Assembly (NCBI RefSeq): GCF_025766255.1 | Contig: NW_026516678.1 | Location: forward strand, 372,001 to 436,000 | From: Zychaea mexicana | Lineage: Eukaryota > Mucoromycota > Mucoromycetes > Mucorales > Lichtheimiaceae | DNA length: 64,000 nucleotides | Direction: 5' to 3' | In this document: in pieces, positions 11,988 through 23,040 of the stretch | Layout: each line of letters begins with the position of its first letter | Numbering within the stretch: the stretch's first letter is position 1 | Translations under genes and position numbers: made by a program | Notes under the pieces: generated by a model | What the model was told of the DNA's origin: nothing | The model's database searches: none | Seen by the model: only the letters and a program-made list of their open reading frames with translations

Positions 11988-12977
11988 TGTTCGTATTTTT
12001 GATATTGTTGCTGTGGATGTGTATGTATATATGCGTTATGTGTGATATGTATAAGAGCGAGTGTTGTGCGTGTTGCGCGTAGCTGTAGTTTGTTGAAGGG
12101 ATATGTTTAGTACGCTGGTAGTTTTTTTTTCTTTGTTTCGAGTTCGTCGTGTCGTTTTACGTTTTTCTTTTGTCGTTAGAGAAAGTAAAGGTCGTTTGGC
12201 AAGATCTTTTTTTCTCAATTCGAAGGAAGCTCGAGTTTTTCCTAGATCCATTTTGAGTCTGTCAATACTTCAAATGGCAAAGAAAGAAAACAAACATGAG
12301 TGTATATGATTAAATAAACTAACCCTGCTCTTTATAAAACAATTCCCACTAATAAAGCTTCTGAGAGCCTATCGCGTAAGTCAATATATAAGCATGAGCA
12401 ATCTCAAAAGATAATAGCTCTTTTAAGTAGACGGGGTCCATCTCGTTTGAAGAGAGTTGAAATTTTCTCACTTCGATCCGAAAATAAGAGATGCTCGAAT
12501 ACGCACTTGATTTAATTATTTGAATATGCTTGTATTTTTTTTAAAAAAAAACAAGGGAATAAAAAGATATAATGAGAGAGAGAGAGAGAGGGAGGCGCGC
12601 GTCCAAGACAAAATGCAACTTGGATTGGACGATCGCAACAGGGAAAAATAGTGGTCTTTGCTTTGCGACGAGCCTTCACCCATTTTATCGCGGAGTTCAG
12701 AGTTATGGCAAACACGTTAAATCGACAAACGGGCTGGTGGACCCGGAGGTTTGGTTTTGACATTTTTCTTTTCTTTCCTCGCGCGTGATTGCATTACTAC
12801 TTGATAGCTGTGTAGCAGAAAAAAAGAGCACTGCTATGTTACATGCCTTCTAAAGTTCTGAGTACCAAACGTGAACCATTCCAATGTACGTATCTAGTCA
12901 TAACAGTACTGTATCAACCCGGTTTCAATCAAGCATCATCCTTTTTAATAACATCCTTTTGTTTGTAAGAAAACCTT
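11988..12977. other. Intergenic, RPB7 promoter and simple repeats
   Basis: No supportable gene. Contains a (GA)n tract at about 12574-12591 next to a GC-rich GGAGGCGCGCG stretch, and long T runs near 12120 and 12536. Confidence 0.6.
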
Positions 12978-13624
12978 CTAGATAATGACAGGTCCGGTAA
13001 GCTCCTTCTCCAAACCAATAGCACTACAAGTGGCAAATGGTAAGTGAATATACATGTCTATTGGTATTACAAAAACAGAGAACACGTATGTGATTACGAT
13101 GGTCCACACAACTTACTTGCGATATGGGTAAATATCCCAGCTTTCCCACACTTTTCCAACAACGTAGGGGTCCTTTGCGATTCGCTCTCGCAACTCCTCC
13201 TCTGACTCAGCCTGACAAATCATGGCACTGCCAATCATTTTTCTCGACTGATGATGATACGAAAGAGTGTGCGTAAAAAAGTCAACATTCAGCCCATTCG
13301 CTTTGCCAGCTATATACCTCTGCATACATCTACACAGACTTTCTATCGTCTCTTATTCAATGCGTCGACGTATACCGTACCTCGTGCGAGTCGAAAATGG
13401 CGCCACCACATGCGATATAATCGGGATATGATTCTTTGGCCATGGCTATATGCTGATCACGGGAAGCCATTCTTCGCTCCAAAGCCTTGTCGTCTTTGAA
13501 GTCACGGATGACAACCAGAAACTGCTTCTTGGCGGTGGTAGTAGCTACATGGCAACTCTAGCTAAGTAACCATAGTAACTGGCTAGAATAAAAGACGTAG
13601 TTACTATAGCGACTTACTGCTCAT
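12978..13624 (-). CDS. YCII-domain (YciI-like) small protein
   Basis: Four exons on the minus strand: 13624-13618 (7 nt, ATGAGCA), 13544-13381, 13247-13117 and 13023-12978, giving 115 aa. The sequence KKQFLVVIRDFKDD, ERRMASRDQHI, ACGGAIFDSHE, KMIGSAMICQAESEEE, KDPYVVGKVWESWDIYPY, ending ELTGPVII, matches the ferredoxin-like YCII fold. A His (RDQHIA) and an Asp before PYVV are the usual conserved polar residues. The family's function is mostly unknown; bacterial relatives include muconolactone-type enzymes. The 7-nt first exon is deduced from donor, acceptor and phase; an alternative start cannot be excluded. The gene is divergent from the RRM gene. Confidence 0.85.
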
Positions 13625-14066
13625 CTTTTTGCTCGACCTTTTTTTTCCGAGAGTGGTAAAGAAGGGAAAGAGAAGAACAGAGAACGGAAGCTGGTTAATC
13701 TTTTCACAAATGCCCCACAGCTTAGTTTTTGCGGTTGCACAAACAAGCATCGTTTGTCCGAGTTTGATCAGCATAAGACAAGCCTATTGGGGCCAAAATG
13801 CCCTTTTGTTCTTTATAACTACTGTAACCGGGGCGTCATTACATTAAGACCAGTATTTTTTGCTCTAACCTATGTTCAACATTGCTTGATAAACACAAGT
13901 ACACACACTGTGCCGTGTCATGGATTTCGTTCTTGTTAGCGGTCCCCCACCCCCGCGCGCGCAACTGTCAAAGCTTTTGCTGACTTTATACTCAAAATTT
14001 CAGTCGAAAAATAACAAACACAGCTTTGTCCTTTGCCTTAAAAAATTAACACAACAACGAATTAAC
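13625..14066. other. Divergent promoter region between YCII and RRM genes
   Basis: 442 bp between the two start codons. No conserved element recognised beyond pyrimidine-rich tracts. Confidence 0.5.
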
Positions 14067-15267
14067 ATGGCCAACAGACTCGTTGCCTCGTCCATTTTAC
14101 GTCAGAGATCAACATTGCCAGGATTTATATCCGCACAATGTCAACAACAGCAGCGCTGTTTACAAGTTTCAGCAACGAAGTGGAATGTTGAAGCACAACC
14201 GAATGAAAGACAACAATCGAGTGCAGCAACAATGACAAACAAGTTCATTGGCAAGTCTGTTTTATTTTCCTATAACAACAAATTGTCAAAATCAATGAGT
14301 CGAGAGCTAACTTTTGTTATCCTTTGTCGAAAAAAAAAAACAGCTCAAGCACGGAAAGAACGTAATATCATGGACAAAGAGCCTACTCCTTTTGTTCAAC
14401 TCGAGAACCTGCCTAGCACCACCACGATGGAAGATATCAGAAAGTTGGCTCGTGAAGCATTGCCAGAGGGTGACAAGTCTATCAATGAAGGTAAGATTTT
14501 GAATGAAGCTAGGCTCTGTGTGTCGTTCATATGGACGATGCGAAAAAGCTAATTTTATGGATAAATTAAAACATATATATATGTATATAAACAGTGGTCT
14601 TTGTACGCCAAGAGAACTTTGACTTCAAGGGACGCTGTATCGTTTCAATGAAATCCGCCGAGGATGCTCAACGTGTCATTGAATATGGTAACCGACGTGT
14701 TATGGGAGGCAATGTAGTAAAGATGTCACATGTAAGCTGTCGGATATCTGTCTATCATGGGATGAATGAGGATTCGTCCAGAACATAGAAAGAGAGAGAA
14801 GATGAGGGACTAATGAAGATCATCCAAAAGGTTGGCAATCTTTCGGACAAGGTCCGCACACGTGAACTTCGATCGGTTGCTGATCAAACCAGTGCATCGG
14901 GCCGTTCGGTAACGTTCAGTGGTCTGCCTATGCTTACACAACCGGAGCATTTGTTGGGCTATCTGCGGTCACGGAACTTTTATCCAGTCGAAGGCACAGC
15001 AGACAGCATCATTCAGTTAGAGACGTAAGCATGATGTTTTGTCACTACATATCACGCATGTAGTTCTACTATGTGCACAAAAAACATGAATTAACATGAC
15101 TTGTTATGATGTAACTTAGAAAGAAGCAAGCGACTGTATCGAAATTCTTGGTCAAATTTGATACGGAGTCAGAGGCATGGAGGGCAGTGCGCAGATTCCA
15201 CAATGACGAATTCTTGTTGAACAAGAGGAACGAGCGCTATAAGCTTAATGTTTCCGTTGTGTATTAA
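14067..15267 (+). CDS. RNA-recognition-motif protein with probable mitochondrial presequence
   Basis: Predicted exons 14067-14250, 14344-14490, 14595-14731, 14789-15024 and 15120-15267 give 283 aa. The N-terminus (MANRLVASSILRQRSTLPGF) is basic, hydroxylated and acid-free, typical of a mitochondrial presequence. One RRM-like region is FVQLENLPSTTTMEDIRKL...VVFVRQENFDFKGRCIVSM...DAQRVI; a second is RSVTFSGLPMLTQPEHLLGYL...VSKFLVKFDTESEAWRAVRRF. I know no named orthologue. Intron 1 uses a GC donor (ATTG/GCAAGT at 14251) and CAG acceptor. It is 93 nt, a multiple of three without stops, so reading through would add 31 residues (314 aa). The other introns are GT-AG. Role inferred: mitochondrial RNA binding. 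Confidence 0.75.
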
Positions 15268-15783
15268 TAATAAAAAGTTTTTCCTAGATGTGCTCTATTT
15301 TGCTGTTGTTATTATCGCTTTGAATTTAAGATGAATATTGGAGCTTTTAGGCTTTGGACTAGGCGTTGGACATGTGAAATAATTACAAGTCCAATGGGAT
15401 AAATTCGGCCTTCTTCTTTCTCTCTCATCATCCACTTTCTACCCCAGTATGATGACATGAGACCGTGTTAGATGAGGAAACTGCACCATCCTAGTTGCAA
15501 CCCAAAAAAGCATCATTGGTTGTGCGTTGTAGTTAAGGCGTTTCTTTTTCATATGCCAGCAGTTATTGCCACGCGTCTTTTGTTCTCTATTAGCGTAACA
15601 CAAATGTGAACCTTTTCATGTGAAAGGGACGAAACAAAACAACAACAAAAAAAGGTCAAGTGTCAACCTTTTCCCTCCCTTCCCTCTTTTGTTTCAACCA
15701 GCTTCTTCCTCTATTCCCCTCTTTCGCCCCGTCTTTCTTCTTTCCCTTTCGCTTTCGAACATCGCCCTATTATTTATGCTATC
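15268..15783. other. Promoter region of the PAS gene
   Basis: 516 bp without a gene. The last 120 bp are strongly pyrimidine-rich (TTTCCCTCCCTTCCC-type), as before many fungal starts. An ATG at 15776 lies out of frame 8 bp before the chosen start. Confidence 0.5.
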
Positions 15784-17043
15784 ATGTCCTTCGCGTCGAC
15801 GACAAGCGACGATGAAGATCCACATTCCTTTGACAGTTGTCCACTGCGCACATCATCCTCCTTGTTTATAGTCAAACAGCAGGACCAGACGATCGTCACA
15901 GCGACCGACGAAATATTCAACATTTTGGGATACGCCCCATCTGACGTGATTGGCAAGACCATCAGCCAGCTACTAAAGACGATACCGTCACCAGACAACA
16001 CGTTCCCGCTTCGATGTGTAGCACGCGACAAACGAGGTACGCGCATAAAATTTCAAGCATGCATCCATCGTGATCCGTTATTACACAGAACCACAACGGC
16101 ACCCAATGAGATGGCAACCGCGCCACTCGACTACTGGCTCGTGCGTCCGCTGAATCAGGAAAAAACAAGTCGTCGTTATCGTCGTCAGCAACATCATCGA
16201 TTCACGTTACCCGCTGACGCCACCACTGTAATTATGCTCAGTCCATATGGCATTGTCGATCGCATTTATCATGTGATTGACCAAGAGCTACAACCAGCGT
16301 CATCAGCTACGCGTCAACTGATAGGCATGCCAATCATGGCCTTTATACATTCAGAAGACCTTCAGATTCTTTGCGGACAGCTCAACATGACGTACAGACG
16401 AATTCAACCTACATTCGATGTACGGTGGCTCACGAAGGGCTATTCCTCAAAAGATGAAAACGATATGGATGCAGCAGACGAATACTACCAATGGATCACT
16501 GTTACTGGTATGCCAATCACACACCAGTCTGCCAGATTGAAGCGACGCTCACAGATCACTTGCGTCATTGAACCGATCGCACTACATGAAAGAGATCGTG
16601 GACTCGTAGAAACGATCCAGGATATGCTCGAGTTACTCTACGACGCACTCGTCGAAAAGGCTACTGCCGGCAAGATTTACGTCCTCGAGTTCTTGGAACA
16701 TGTGCTCATGAATATTATACCCCTGGCTGTACTGGCCACCAACAGCAGCAAAAGCAATGATGATGATGACGATAATAATAATGATGTCAGCGAAAAATTC
16801 CTGTCGACAGTCCAGATTTTGGATAAGATCGAGTTTGTCCCACTAGCACACAAGGTTCAAAGCAGTTGTAAGGCAGTTCTGGAGGCATACTACTCTTTCG
16901 CTGCCAAGGACTGCTTTTCGGTTTCCAAAGCTATCGGCAACATCACTCAAGTGCTTCCGCCAGCTCAAGTACCCATTCTTGAGAGCTATATTGAATGGGT
17001 CACCACAGCCATCCGACCTCCTTCTTCTAGTCGGATCTATTAG
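15784..17043 (+). CDS. Double PAS-domain protein, possible signalling or transcription co-regulator
   Basis: A single exon of 419 aa. The first PAS-like region is about residues 26-125 (SLFIVKQQDQ, DEIFNILGYAPSDVIGKTI). The second is about 146-245 (TVIMLSPYGIVDRIYHV, GMPIMAFIHSEDLQILC, WITVTGMP). An Asp/Asn run sits near 326-335, followed by a helical C-terminal region. White-collar-type photoreceptor partners in Mucorales are PAS proteins with a GATA finger, but no zinc finger is visible here, and the NCRFLQ-type flavin-binding motif of LOV domains is absent. It is therefore probably a non-photoreceptor PAS protein of unknown role. It converges on the USP-like gene. Confidence 0.8.
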   Translation: MSFASTTSDDEDPHSFDSCPLRTSSSLFIVKQQDQTIVTATDEIFNILGYAPSDVIGKTISQLLKTIPSPDNTFPLRCVARDKRGTRIKFQACIHRDPLLHRTTTAPNEMATAPLDYWLVRPLNQEKTSRRYRRQQHHRFTLPADATTVIMLSPYGIVDRIYHVIDQELQPASSATRQLIGMPIMAFIHSEDLQILCGQLNMTYRRIQPTFDVRWLTKGYSSKDENDMDAADEYYQWITVTGMPITHQSARLKRRSQITCVIEPIALHERDRGLVETIQDMLELLYDALVEKATAGKIYVLEFLEHVLMNIIPLAVLATNSSKSNDDDDDNNNDVSEKFLSTVQILDKIEFVPLAHKVQSSCKAVLEAYYSFAAKDCFSVSKAIGNITQVLPPAQVPILESYIEWVTTAIRPPSSSRIY

Positions 17044-17474
17044 GCGTTTTCTCTTATCTATACATATATATACCTCTATATCTTAGCACTCATCCTTACT
17101 TAGTGTAATTTACGCTTGCCATCTTCCGCTCCTCCTCCTCCTCCTTCGCACCCCATAACCCCATCTTCTTTATATGTACTCTTTATGCCACATCGCAGTA
17201 TTCACTATCTACTACGTCCACATCATATTATATTTGTCTCTCGTTGTACGAAGATCCATGTCGTTATACATGCACGAAAAATTCTGTGCTCTTACCTTTT
17301 TTGCTTTCAAACTTCGCCGATCCTGTTATTGCATACTTTTATATGGTTAATTTTGTATACAGCGCACCTCTTTTATGTATTACTGTGATATTAAAAGAAG
17401 ATAAAATAAACATATATACGTCATACACGGCTCTATACAAAAAAAATATCTAAAATAAAGGAGGTATATCATAG
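17044..17474. other. Convergent 3' region between PAS and USP-like genes
   Basis: 431 bp, AT-rich, no gene seen; should hold both 3' ends. Confidence 0.55.
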
Positions 17475-18859
17475 TCATTCATCAATGGCCTTGCATTTTT
17501 TCTTAAACATGGCCATCATTCTGATGATAAAGCGTATAGAAGTAACAGAACGAACATGCCGTCGTTGTATTGGTTGCTGAAGTTTAACCTGTGGATCAGA
17601 AGCTGAACGACGAGCACCCCTCTGCGGTTGAGCACTTTCGTCTTGTTGTTGTTGTGCGGTGGGCAGAAGGGAGCAGCGCTGCACTGCTGCTGAAGATGAT
17701 GACAAGATATCACCTGTTGATGCACGTCGTATGTACGTTTCTGTGGGCACAAAAATGATCGGTGTCATACATCGTTTGAGAGCGCTTCTGAATATCCCCG
17801 TGCCCGAAAATTCGTGAGACGATTTTGTTCGTTTATGGGAAGCGACAATTACCATCGACGGCTCATAGATGTCCACCTAAACCTTAATGTTGTTGGCCCT
17901 TTTTTCCCCTCATACTCATTTTACACGCACACAAGTACGACTAGAAGGCTGTTCCTCCCTTGTTTGAAGGAATAAACATACCATTTCTTCCAGGGTACTC
18001 TTGGCAGACTTCCCGCTATACACTTCTACCGTCATGCTAATCTTATTATTTCATGCATTATTATCGATAAGATTAGTGTGTATTCACTCGATAAGTTCTT
18101 AGACCACGGCCATCATTTACCTTGTCTCCTTGATGAAATTCCATTACGCTACGCATGAGCTCATCCGCCTTTGTCTGGGCTGATGCATACGGATCTGTAG
18201 CTGCCTCCCACATGATAAATATGCATATTGTGTGAGAGAAAATGAATCCAATAAACAAAACTGACTTCTCATTACCTTTGCTGAAAATCCCCACAGCAAT
18301 AATCTCGTCACTTTCGTCAACTAGGTCCTAAAAAAAGTTCTCTCTTAGTGATATGGTGCTAGTGTTGCACACACATTGCCATGTATACACAGAAATGACT
18401 TTTTACCATGAGAGCATACTTGACACCATCAAGCGCTCCTGCAACATCCATATTCACCGGTATCAAGTAAGCACGTGATCGTCGCGTCCGCTCAAACCCA
18501 TCACTGGTTTGACGTAGTACGACATGCTGTTGATCTACTGCGTCCAATGTGCTATTATCAAAAGAGACTCGCCGATTGTACGTGCGACTGTCCGACTGAA
18601 ACGAAAGACGTGTCCCTCGAGAGTTTTTGAATAGGGTTCGTTGATATGCAAATTTTGGCGGCGGCCGTGCGGACGTGTTATCAGTTGGATGGCATGAAGG
18701 TGCTGCGTTATCGACAACCTCCTGTTGATCTATAGTAGGTAGACAAGGGTCATTCCTCGTTGTTGTTGTCGTTGATAATGATGGATTATTGATATCTAGT
18801 TTGTCAGGCGTTTGAATGCCCAGTTGTCGGAAGGTTATGTCACTAGCACCACCGCTCAT
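17475..18859 (-). CDS. Universal-stress-protein-domain protein with long N- and C-terminal extensions
   Basis: Five exons on the minus strand: 18859-18407, 18327-18276, 18200-18121, 18041-17982 and 17876-17475, giving 348 aa. A Usp-like alpha/beta domain spans about 133-245. It runs YLIPVNMDVAGALDGVKYALM, DESDEIIAVGIFS, a helix with DELMRSVMEFHQ, MTVEVYSGKSAKSTLEEM, and MVIVASHKRTKSSHEFSGTG, the last resembling the nucleotide-binding GxxG(S/T) turn. The N-terminal 125 residues are disordered (Ser/Thr/Gln-rich); the C-terminal 100 hold basic and Gln-rich stretches. The acceptor of exon 4 is AAG/ATTAGC, because the nearby TAG/CAT reading gives a stop. Fungal proteins of this layout exist but their role is poorly known. 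Confidence 0.8.
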
Positions 18860-19313
18860 TCAAAGGATAAATAAAAATCAAAAAGAGAGAGAAAGAGCGT
18901 AAAAATAAGGAGAGAGCAAGGAGAATTTTTAAAATGAGCATAAAATTCCCCATGACATGGTGCTGCACAGCTTGTTGTTGATGCTTAGGAATTTGAATTA
19001 CTTCTTGGTGATAATGCTTGAACGTGAATTAATCGATTACGATGTAATCAATTAAAAAATAAAGATATTATATTAAAAAAAGATGCTGTGTTGAAAAAAT
19101 GTATATGAAAGTAGATACTTCTTCGTCTCTTCTTTGTCTTCCTCTTCTTTCTATGTTGTTGTTACATGCGCAAGTGGGAGTTGTTGTAATATACAAAATG
19201 ATGGAAAATGTGTATTGGGGGGCAAAAGAAGGGTGTAGAAGGAGCGAGCGTGTATGTTTAGTGTATGTATATATGCGTAAAGGAGTTGTTTCTTCGCTTT
19301 ACCAAAGAAAAAC
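18860..19313. other. Promoter of the USP-like gene and 3' region of the SFP1-like gene
   Basis: 454 bp, no gene seen. An open frame on the plus strand at 19099-19392 overlaps the zinc-finger gene and is likely chance. Confidence 0.5.
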
Positions 19314-20275
19314 TCAAGAGAACGGATCGGCAGGATGCTGTAAGGCAGAAAAGTGCGCAGCAAATGCAGGCTGTGGAGCCATGTGTGCGTGAGTGATATG
19401 GTACTTGAGCCCGCTCAGTTGCTTGTAGCGCTTATGGCACGTTCCAATAGTGCATCGAAACGGTCGATCGTCATCGTTTTCATCATTCAAATGCCCGTGC
19501 TCCCGATGATATTTCAGCCCATTTGCATTTTTGTATGACTTGAGACAGCCTGGTACAGTGCATTTATATGGCTTGTCAACCGCACTATAGTCGGCATGGA
19601 ACAACTGCATGTCGCTGCCAGTGTTGCGAAACAATAGCAACTCTTCTGAAGCGTCTTCGGTCCCCGGTATGATTGGTGCGAACGTGTTGTCTGTAGTGGT
19701 GACAATGTCTGGCTGCTGCTGTTGTATTGGTGGTTGTAGTTGCTGCTGCTGTGGGTGCTGTTGTTGTTGTTGTTGTGATGATACAACGGATTCAATATCC
19801 ATGGCGTCTTGTTGGTCCGCAGCAACACTACCCGAATTGTCCTCGTCCATGGGCTGCTGCGACTGCGGATGGTGGTGCTTTTCATAATGCAATAGCAAGT
19901 GGTGCAAGTTGTGAATGCGCTTGTTACAACAGAATAGATCGCGATAGAATGCGCTCTCTAACTCTTGTCGGCGACCAAAGCTGTCTCGGTGTTGCGTTGC
20001 GTTAAATGCTACAGGTGGTGATAGGGACCATGCCAACGCTGCCAACGGAGACGACGACATGGGCGCATGCGGTATTGGACTAAAAGTAATTAATTTATAA
20101 GGGTTTCAAACAAACAATGAATAACATTATTCATCAGCGCAAACAAAGTGAAAGCATAACCACTTTCCAACCACCCAAAAACAAAGCAAATCTGGTTCAA
20201 GTTCTTGACCACTTACACTGCAAAGTTCATTCGATGCGATTCTTCGTCATTATGCTGTCGATCGCTGCTTGACAT
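19314..20275 (-). CDS. SFP1-like C2H2 zinc-finger transcription factor
   Basis: Two exons on the minus strand, 20275-20217 and 20079-19314, give 274 aa. Two C2H2 fingers lie at about 191-216 (YKCTVPGCLKSYKNANGLKY, then H-x3-H) and 227-252 (FRCTIGTCHKRYKQLSGLKY, then H-x3-H), separated by an acidic linker. The KSYKNxNGLKYH signature and the closely following second finger are characteristic of SFP1-type factors, which in yeast control ribosomal-protein genes and cell size. A Gln-rich stretch (about 120-145) precedes the fingers. The protein is much shorter than yeast Sfp1, so direct functional equivalence is an inference. Confidence 0.85.
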
Positions 20276-20821
20276 CTTTTTTATTCTGGTTTAAAGTATA
20301 TGTCGCAGTGTAGAAAACCTCGAAATTCTCCAAGCAGCTGAAGTACAATACTCCAAGGGTTCTACGCCAATGAGAGAGCCAGGTGTGAACGGCTGGCTGT
20401 CAGTCTATGGGAAAAGACCGCACGACACACAGCCTATTAGCCAAATAAGATAACTAATCTATCACGTGTGCCACTGCTGGTCTTTTCTGCTCATTTTCTA
20501 GAGACTCAAGTTGCAGGTACACGACAATGAAGAAACGTTCACTTTAAAAAGAATTTAGAAGGAGCAGAATAATAAGGAAAAAGCCAATCGAGAGGTCCTG
20601 TAGTTTATGGCCTGGTGTGACCTATCGACAAGAGAAGCGTATATAAAATGACGTTTCTATTTTTATGAAAATCTTGCCTTGGTTCAGCATATAGTATGAA
20701 TGTATATTACAATGTGCTTTATAGATTTTTATTATGAGTAAAGGGCACAGGTATGCATATAAGAAAGCTGTGTACATTACAATTAAATTTAAGCAGTAGA
20801 TATATTTACAGTTGTCCTTTT
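20276..20821. other. Promoter of SFP1-like gene and 3' end of transporter 2
   Basis: 546 bp without a gene. A CACGTG E-box lies near 20463, about 190 bp before the SFP1-like start; it may bind bHLH factors, but one palindrome alone is weak evidence. Confidence 0.45.
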
Positions 20822-22448
20822 TTAGCTGGTGCCTCCAGTGTATGCGGCAATAAGACTCTCCACGGCGTCCCAAGTGCCAAAAATAAGTCCAACAAGGCCC
20901 ATTAATAGAATTAAACAATTCCAAGCAAGCTCGTAGATAGGCTTGTTAGTGAATCCAGTAAGTTTCCAGAAGCACACTATAGGAATGATAAAGATACTTG
21001 TACTGTATCCAACAGCTCCAAACAGGCTCATAAGAGGAGAAAAGTGAGGAACAGTACAGGCGATTACACCACAACATGCTATCACTACAAATAAACAGGT
21101 CCATATCAGCAAGATCATCCAATGAACAAAACTACTCGAAAATGCACAATGATGCACAGTTATAAGATATGGAGAACTTACGGAAAACACGCCAAATTAT
21201 TCGGTAGATGAGCTCCTTGGTCTTGCCGAGCCGCTCGACAGTTATCCCCATCATCGATTCCACGTCCAAAGTAAATGAGCCAATAAAGATAGGAACAGAC
21301 ACGGTGATATTTGTTGTGACCAACACAATCGCTATAATACGACCGACACCGTCAGGAATGCTGTTGTAAACTGGATTTTGGACAGCATCGCCATAGACTA
21401 AGTAGCCAGGAATTGCAATCGTGGCATACAAAAGAGCACAGGTGGTCACTCCAGCAGCACAGACAACGGGCCATCGCTGGGGACGTTTCATGGCTGCTTC
21501 ACAGTTGGGATAGATGACGTTGCCACCCAAACTGAATGCAATGACTGCAACGGCGCTGGGCCAACCTTCCCAAACGACGTTTTGATGGACGACGTCCGTA
21601 TGGTTCGGACGATCAAGGCCGGCTTCGATGACGCAAATAAGAGTAGTGGCAAAGGTTACGATAACACCAAGGAGTGAGGTCCAGCTCAAGTTGTCCATGG
21701 TTTTCATAAAGACAAAAGGAATTGCAATAGCAACAATGAATATAATCGACCAGTTTGTTGCACCGATTTCGCCAGCGGTACCGGCACACAGCTGGTTCAA
21801 ATTCTGTCCACAGAGCACGAAATATAGAGTAGGTGTTCCCAAGAGAATCCATGCGTTGAAGAACAGACTGGCGTATCCTCCAATAGGTCCAAAAGCTCGT
21901 ATGGCAATTTCGTGAACCGTTTTACATCGGTTATTTCCACCGAAATAGAGCAGTTGAACTAGAACAATTGAGGAGTACTGGAAAATTATACATAACAATA
22001 GAAAAGATGGATGAGTCACTCTAATGTTTCATTGGGGCTTCTGGCAGCTGCAACATTGTTATAACGCTTCACTTACTACTGTCATCCACCAGCAAAGTAT
22101 GAGTAATGCTAAAGCACCCCATCCTCCAGACGCCAGCACCGAAGGCAGCGATAACATGCCAGTACCACATACACAACATACGATGTTATAATATGCAGTA
22201 AATGATCTTCCAGCATTTGTGCGGTCAATATCAAAGGTGGGATCAAATAATTTTTCCTTCCAATCGTACGCTAAAATTGATTTAAATGCGATGTTGTCAG
22301 AAAAAAGAACAGTAGCAACAGACAATTTTACTTGTATCAATTAACAAACTGACTTACGGAAACGTTTATATGTTTTTGTATCAGGAGCGACAAAAGACAC
22401 ACCAGATATGGATTTGGTTTCCGAAGAATACTGTATTTTCTCACTCAT
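20822..22448 (-). CDS. AAAP-family (AVT-like) amino-acid transporter, paralogue 2
   Basis: Four exons on the minus strand: 22448-22358, 22270-22077, 21977-21182 and 21084-20822, giving 447 aa. Exon 2 (194 nt) and exon 3 (796 nt) have the same length and phase as in paralogue 1. Shared blocks include YDWKEKLFDPTFDIDR, VCGTGMLSLPSVLASGGWG, GGYASLFFNAWILLG, LSWTSLLGVIVTF, FSLGGNVIYPNCEAAMKRPQ, PGYLVYGD and VIACTVPHFSPLM. It differs from the others in the start of the last exon (LIACCG instead of IMVFC) and in its C-terminal tail (ending TGGTS). The N-terminal cytosolic part is short and variable. Substrate unknown. Confidence 0.9.
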
Positions 22449-22943
22449 ACTATTCTTTATTATAAGTTGGAAAAGACTAGTGAGGCGAAAACAAAAAAAA
22501 AGGTGGGGAGGGGAGTGGGAAGATATATCGATACAAGAGGAGGACTATGTCTATATATATGTTTTTTCTGTGCTTATTATACGACCGGCCGTATCAGTCA
22601 GCGTCGGAAGAAGTGGGTAAGAAACATTATAGCTATCAGTGAATTCTTCCGTAAATTCTATTCGTTCATCCTCCTTAGCGATAGGGTTTGAATGTGTCAC
22701 TCGGCTATGTACACATCTGCAATACATTACCAGATTAGGAATGGATATTTATCCATCGGTGAACTAAACACTACTACTGCTGGCTCGAACAAATACGACA
22801 ACGTGTGAGGTATGAAGAGATACAAGATGTTGTGCAACTATAAATGCACATAATAGTTACGTAGTAAGGATTGCTTGGAATATCGCAATCAGAGTTTTGG
22901 CTTGCTTCACAGCTGTCATGAATAAGTAAAATACCCCTTGACA

Positions 22944-23040
22944 AAAGCGGATCCTGGTTTCTGTAAAACTGCTCACATGGTCCTTGGCAAAGTAGAGGGC
23001 TTCCAAATTTGTAAAAAATAGAATTCTGTGCTGCATCATT
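22944..23040. repeat. Upstream block duplicated at 27328-27425 (copy A)
   Basis: About 500-600 bp before the ATG of transporter 2 lies a block with TTTCTGTAAAA, CTCACATG, a GGCTTCCA-like stretch and GAATTCTGTGCTG. The same blocks recur in order and at similar spacing before transporter 3, with roughly 70 percent identity by eye. It may be a relic of the duplication that made the paralogues or a shared control element. Confidence 0.5.

Noticed and set aside
21628..21915. Open frame antisense to transporter 2 (and similar ones at 9162-9359 and 25785-26036)
   Set aside because: These mirror conserved transporter exons; the same antisense frame recurs only because the sense codons are conserved.
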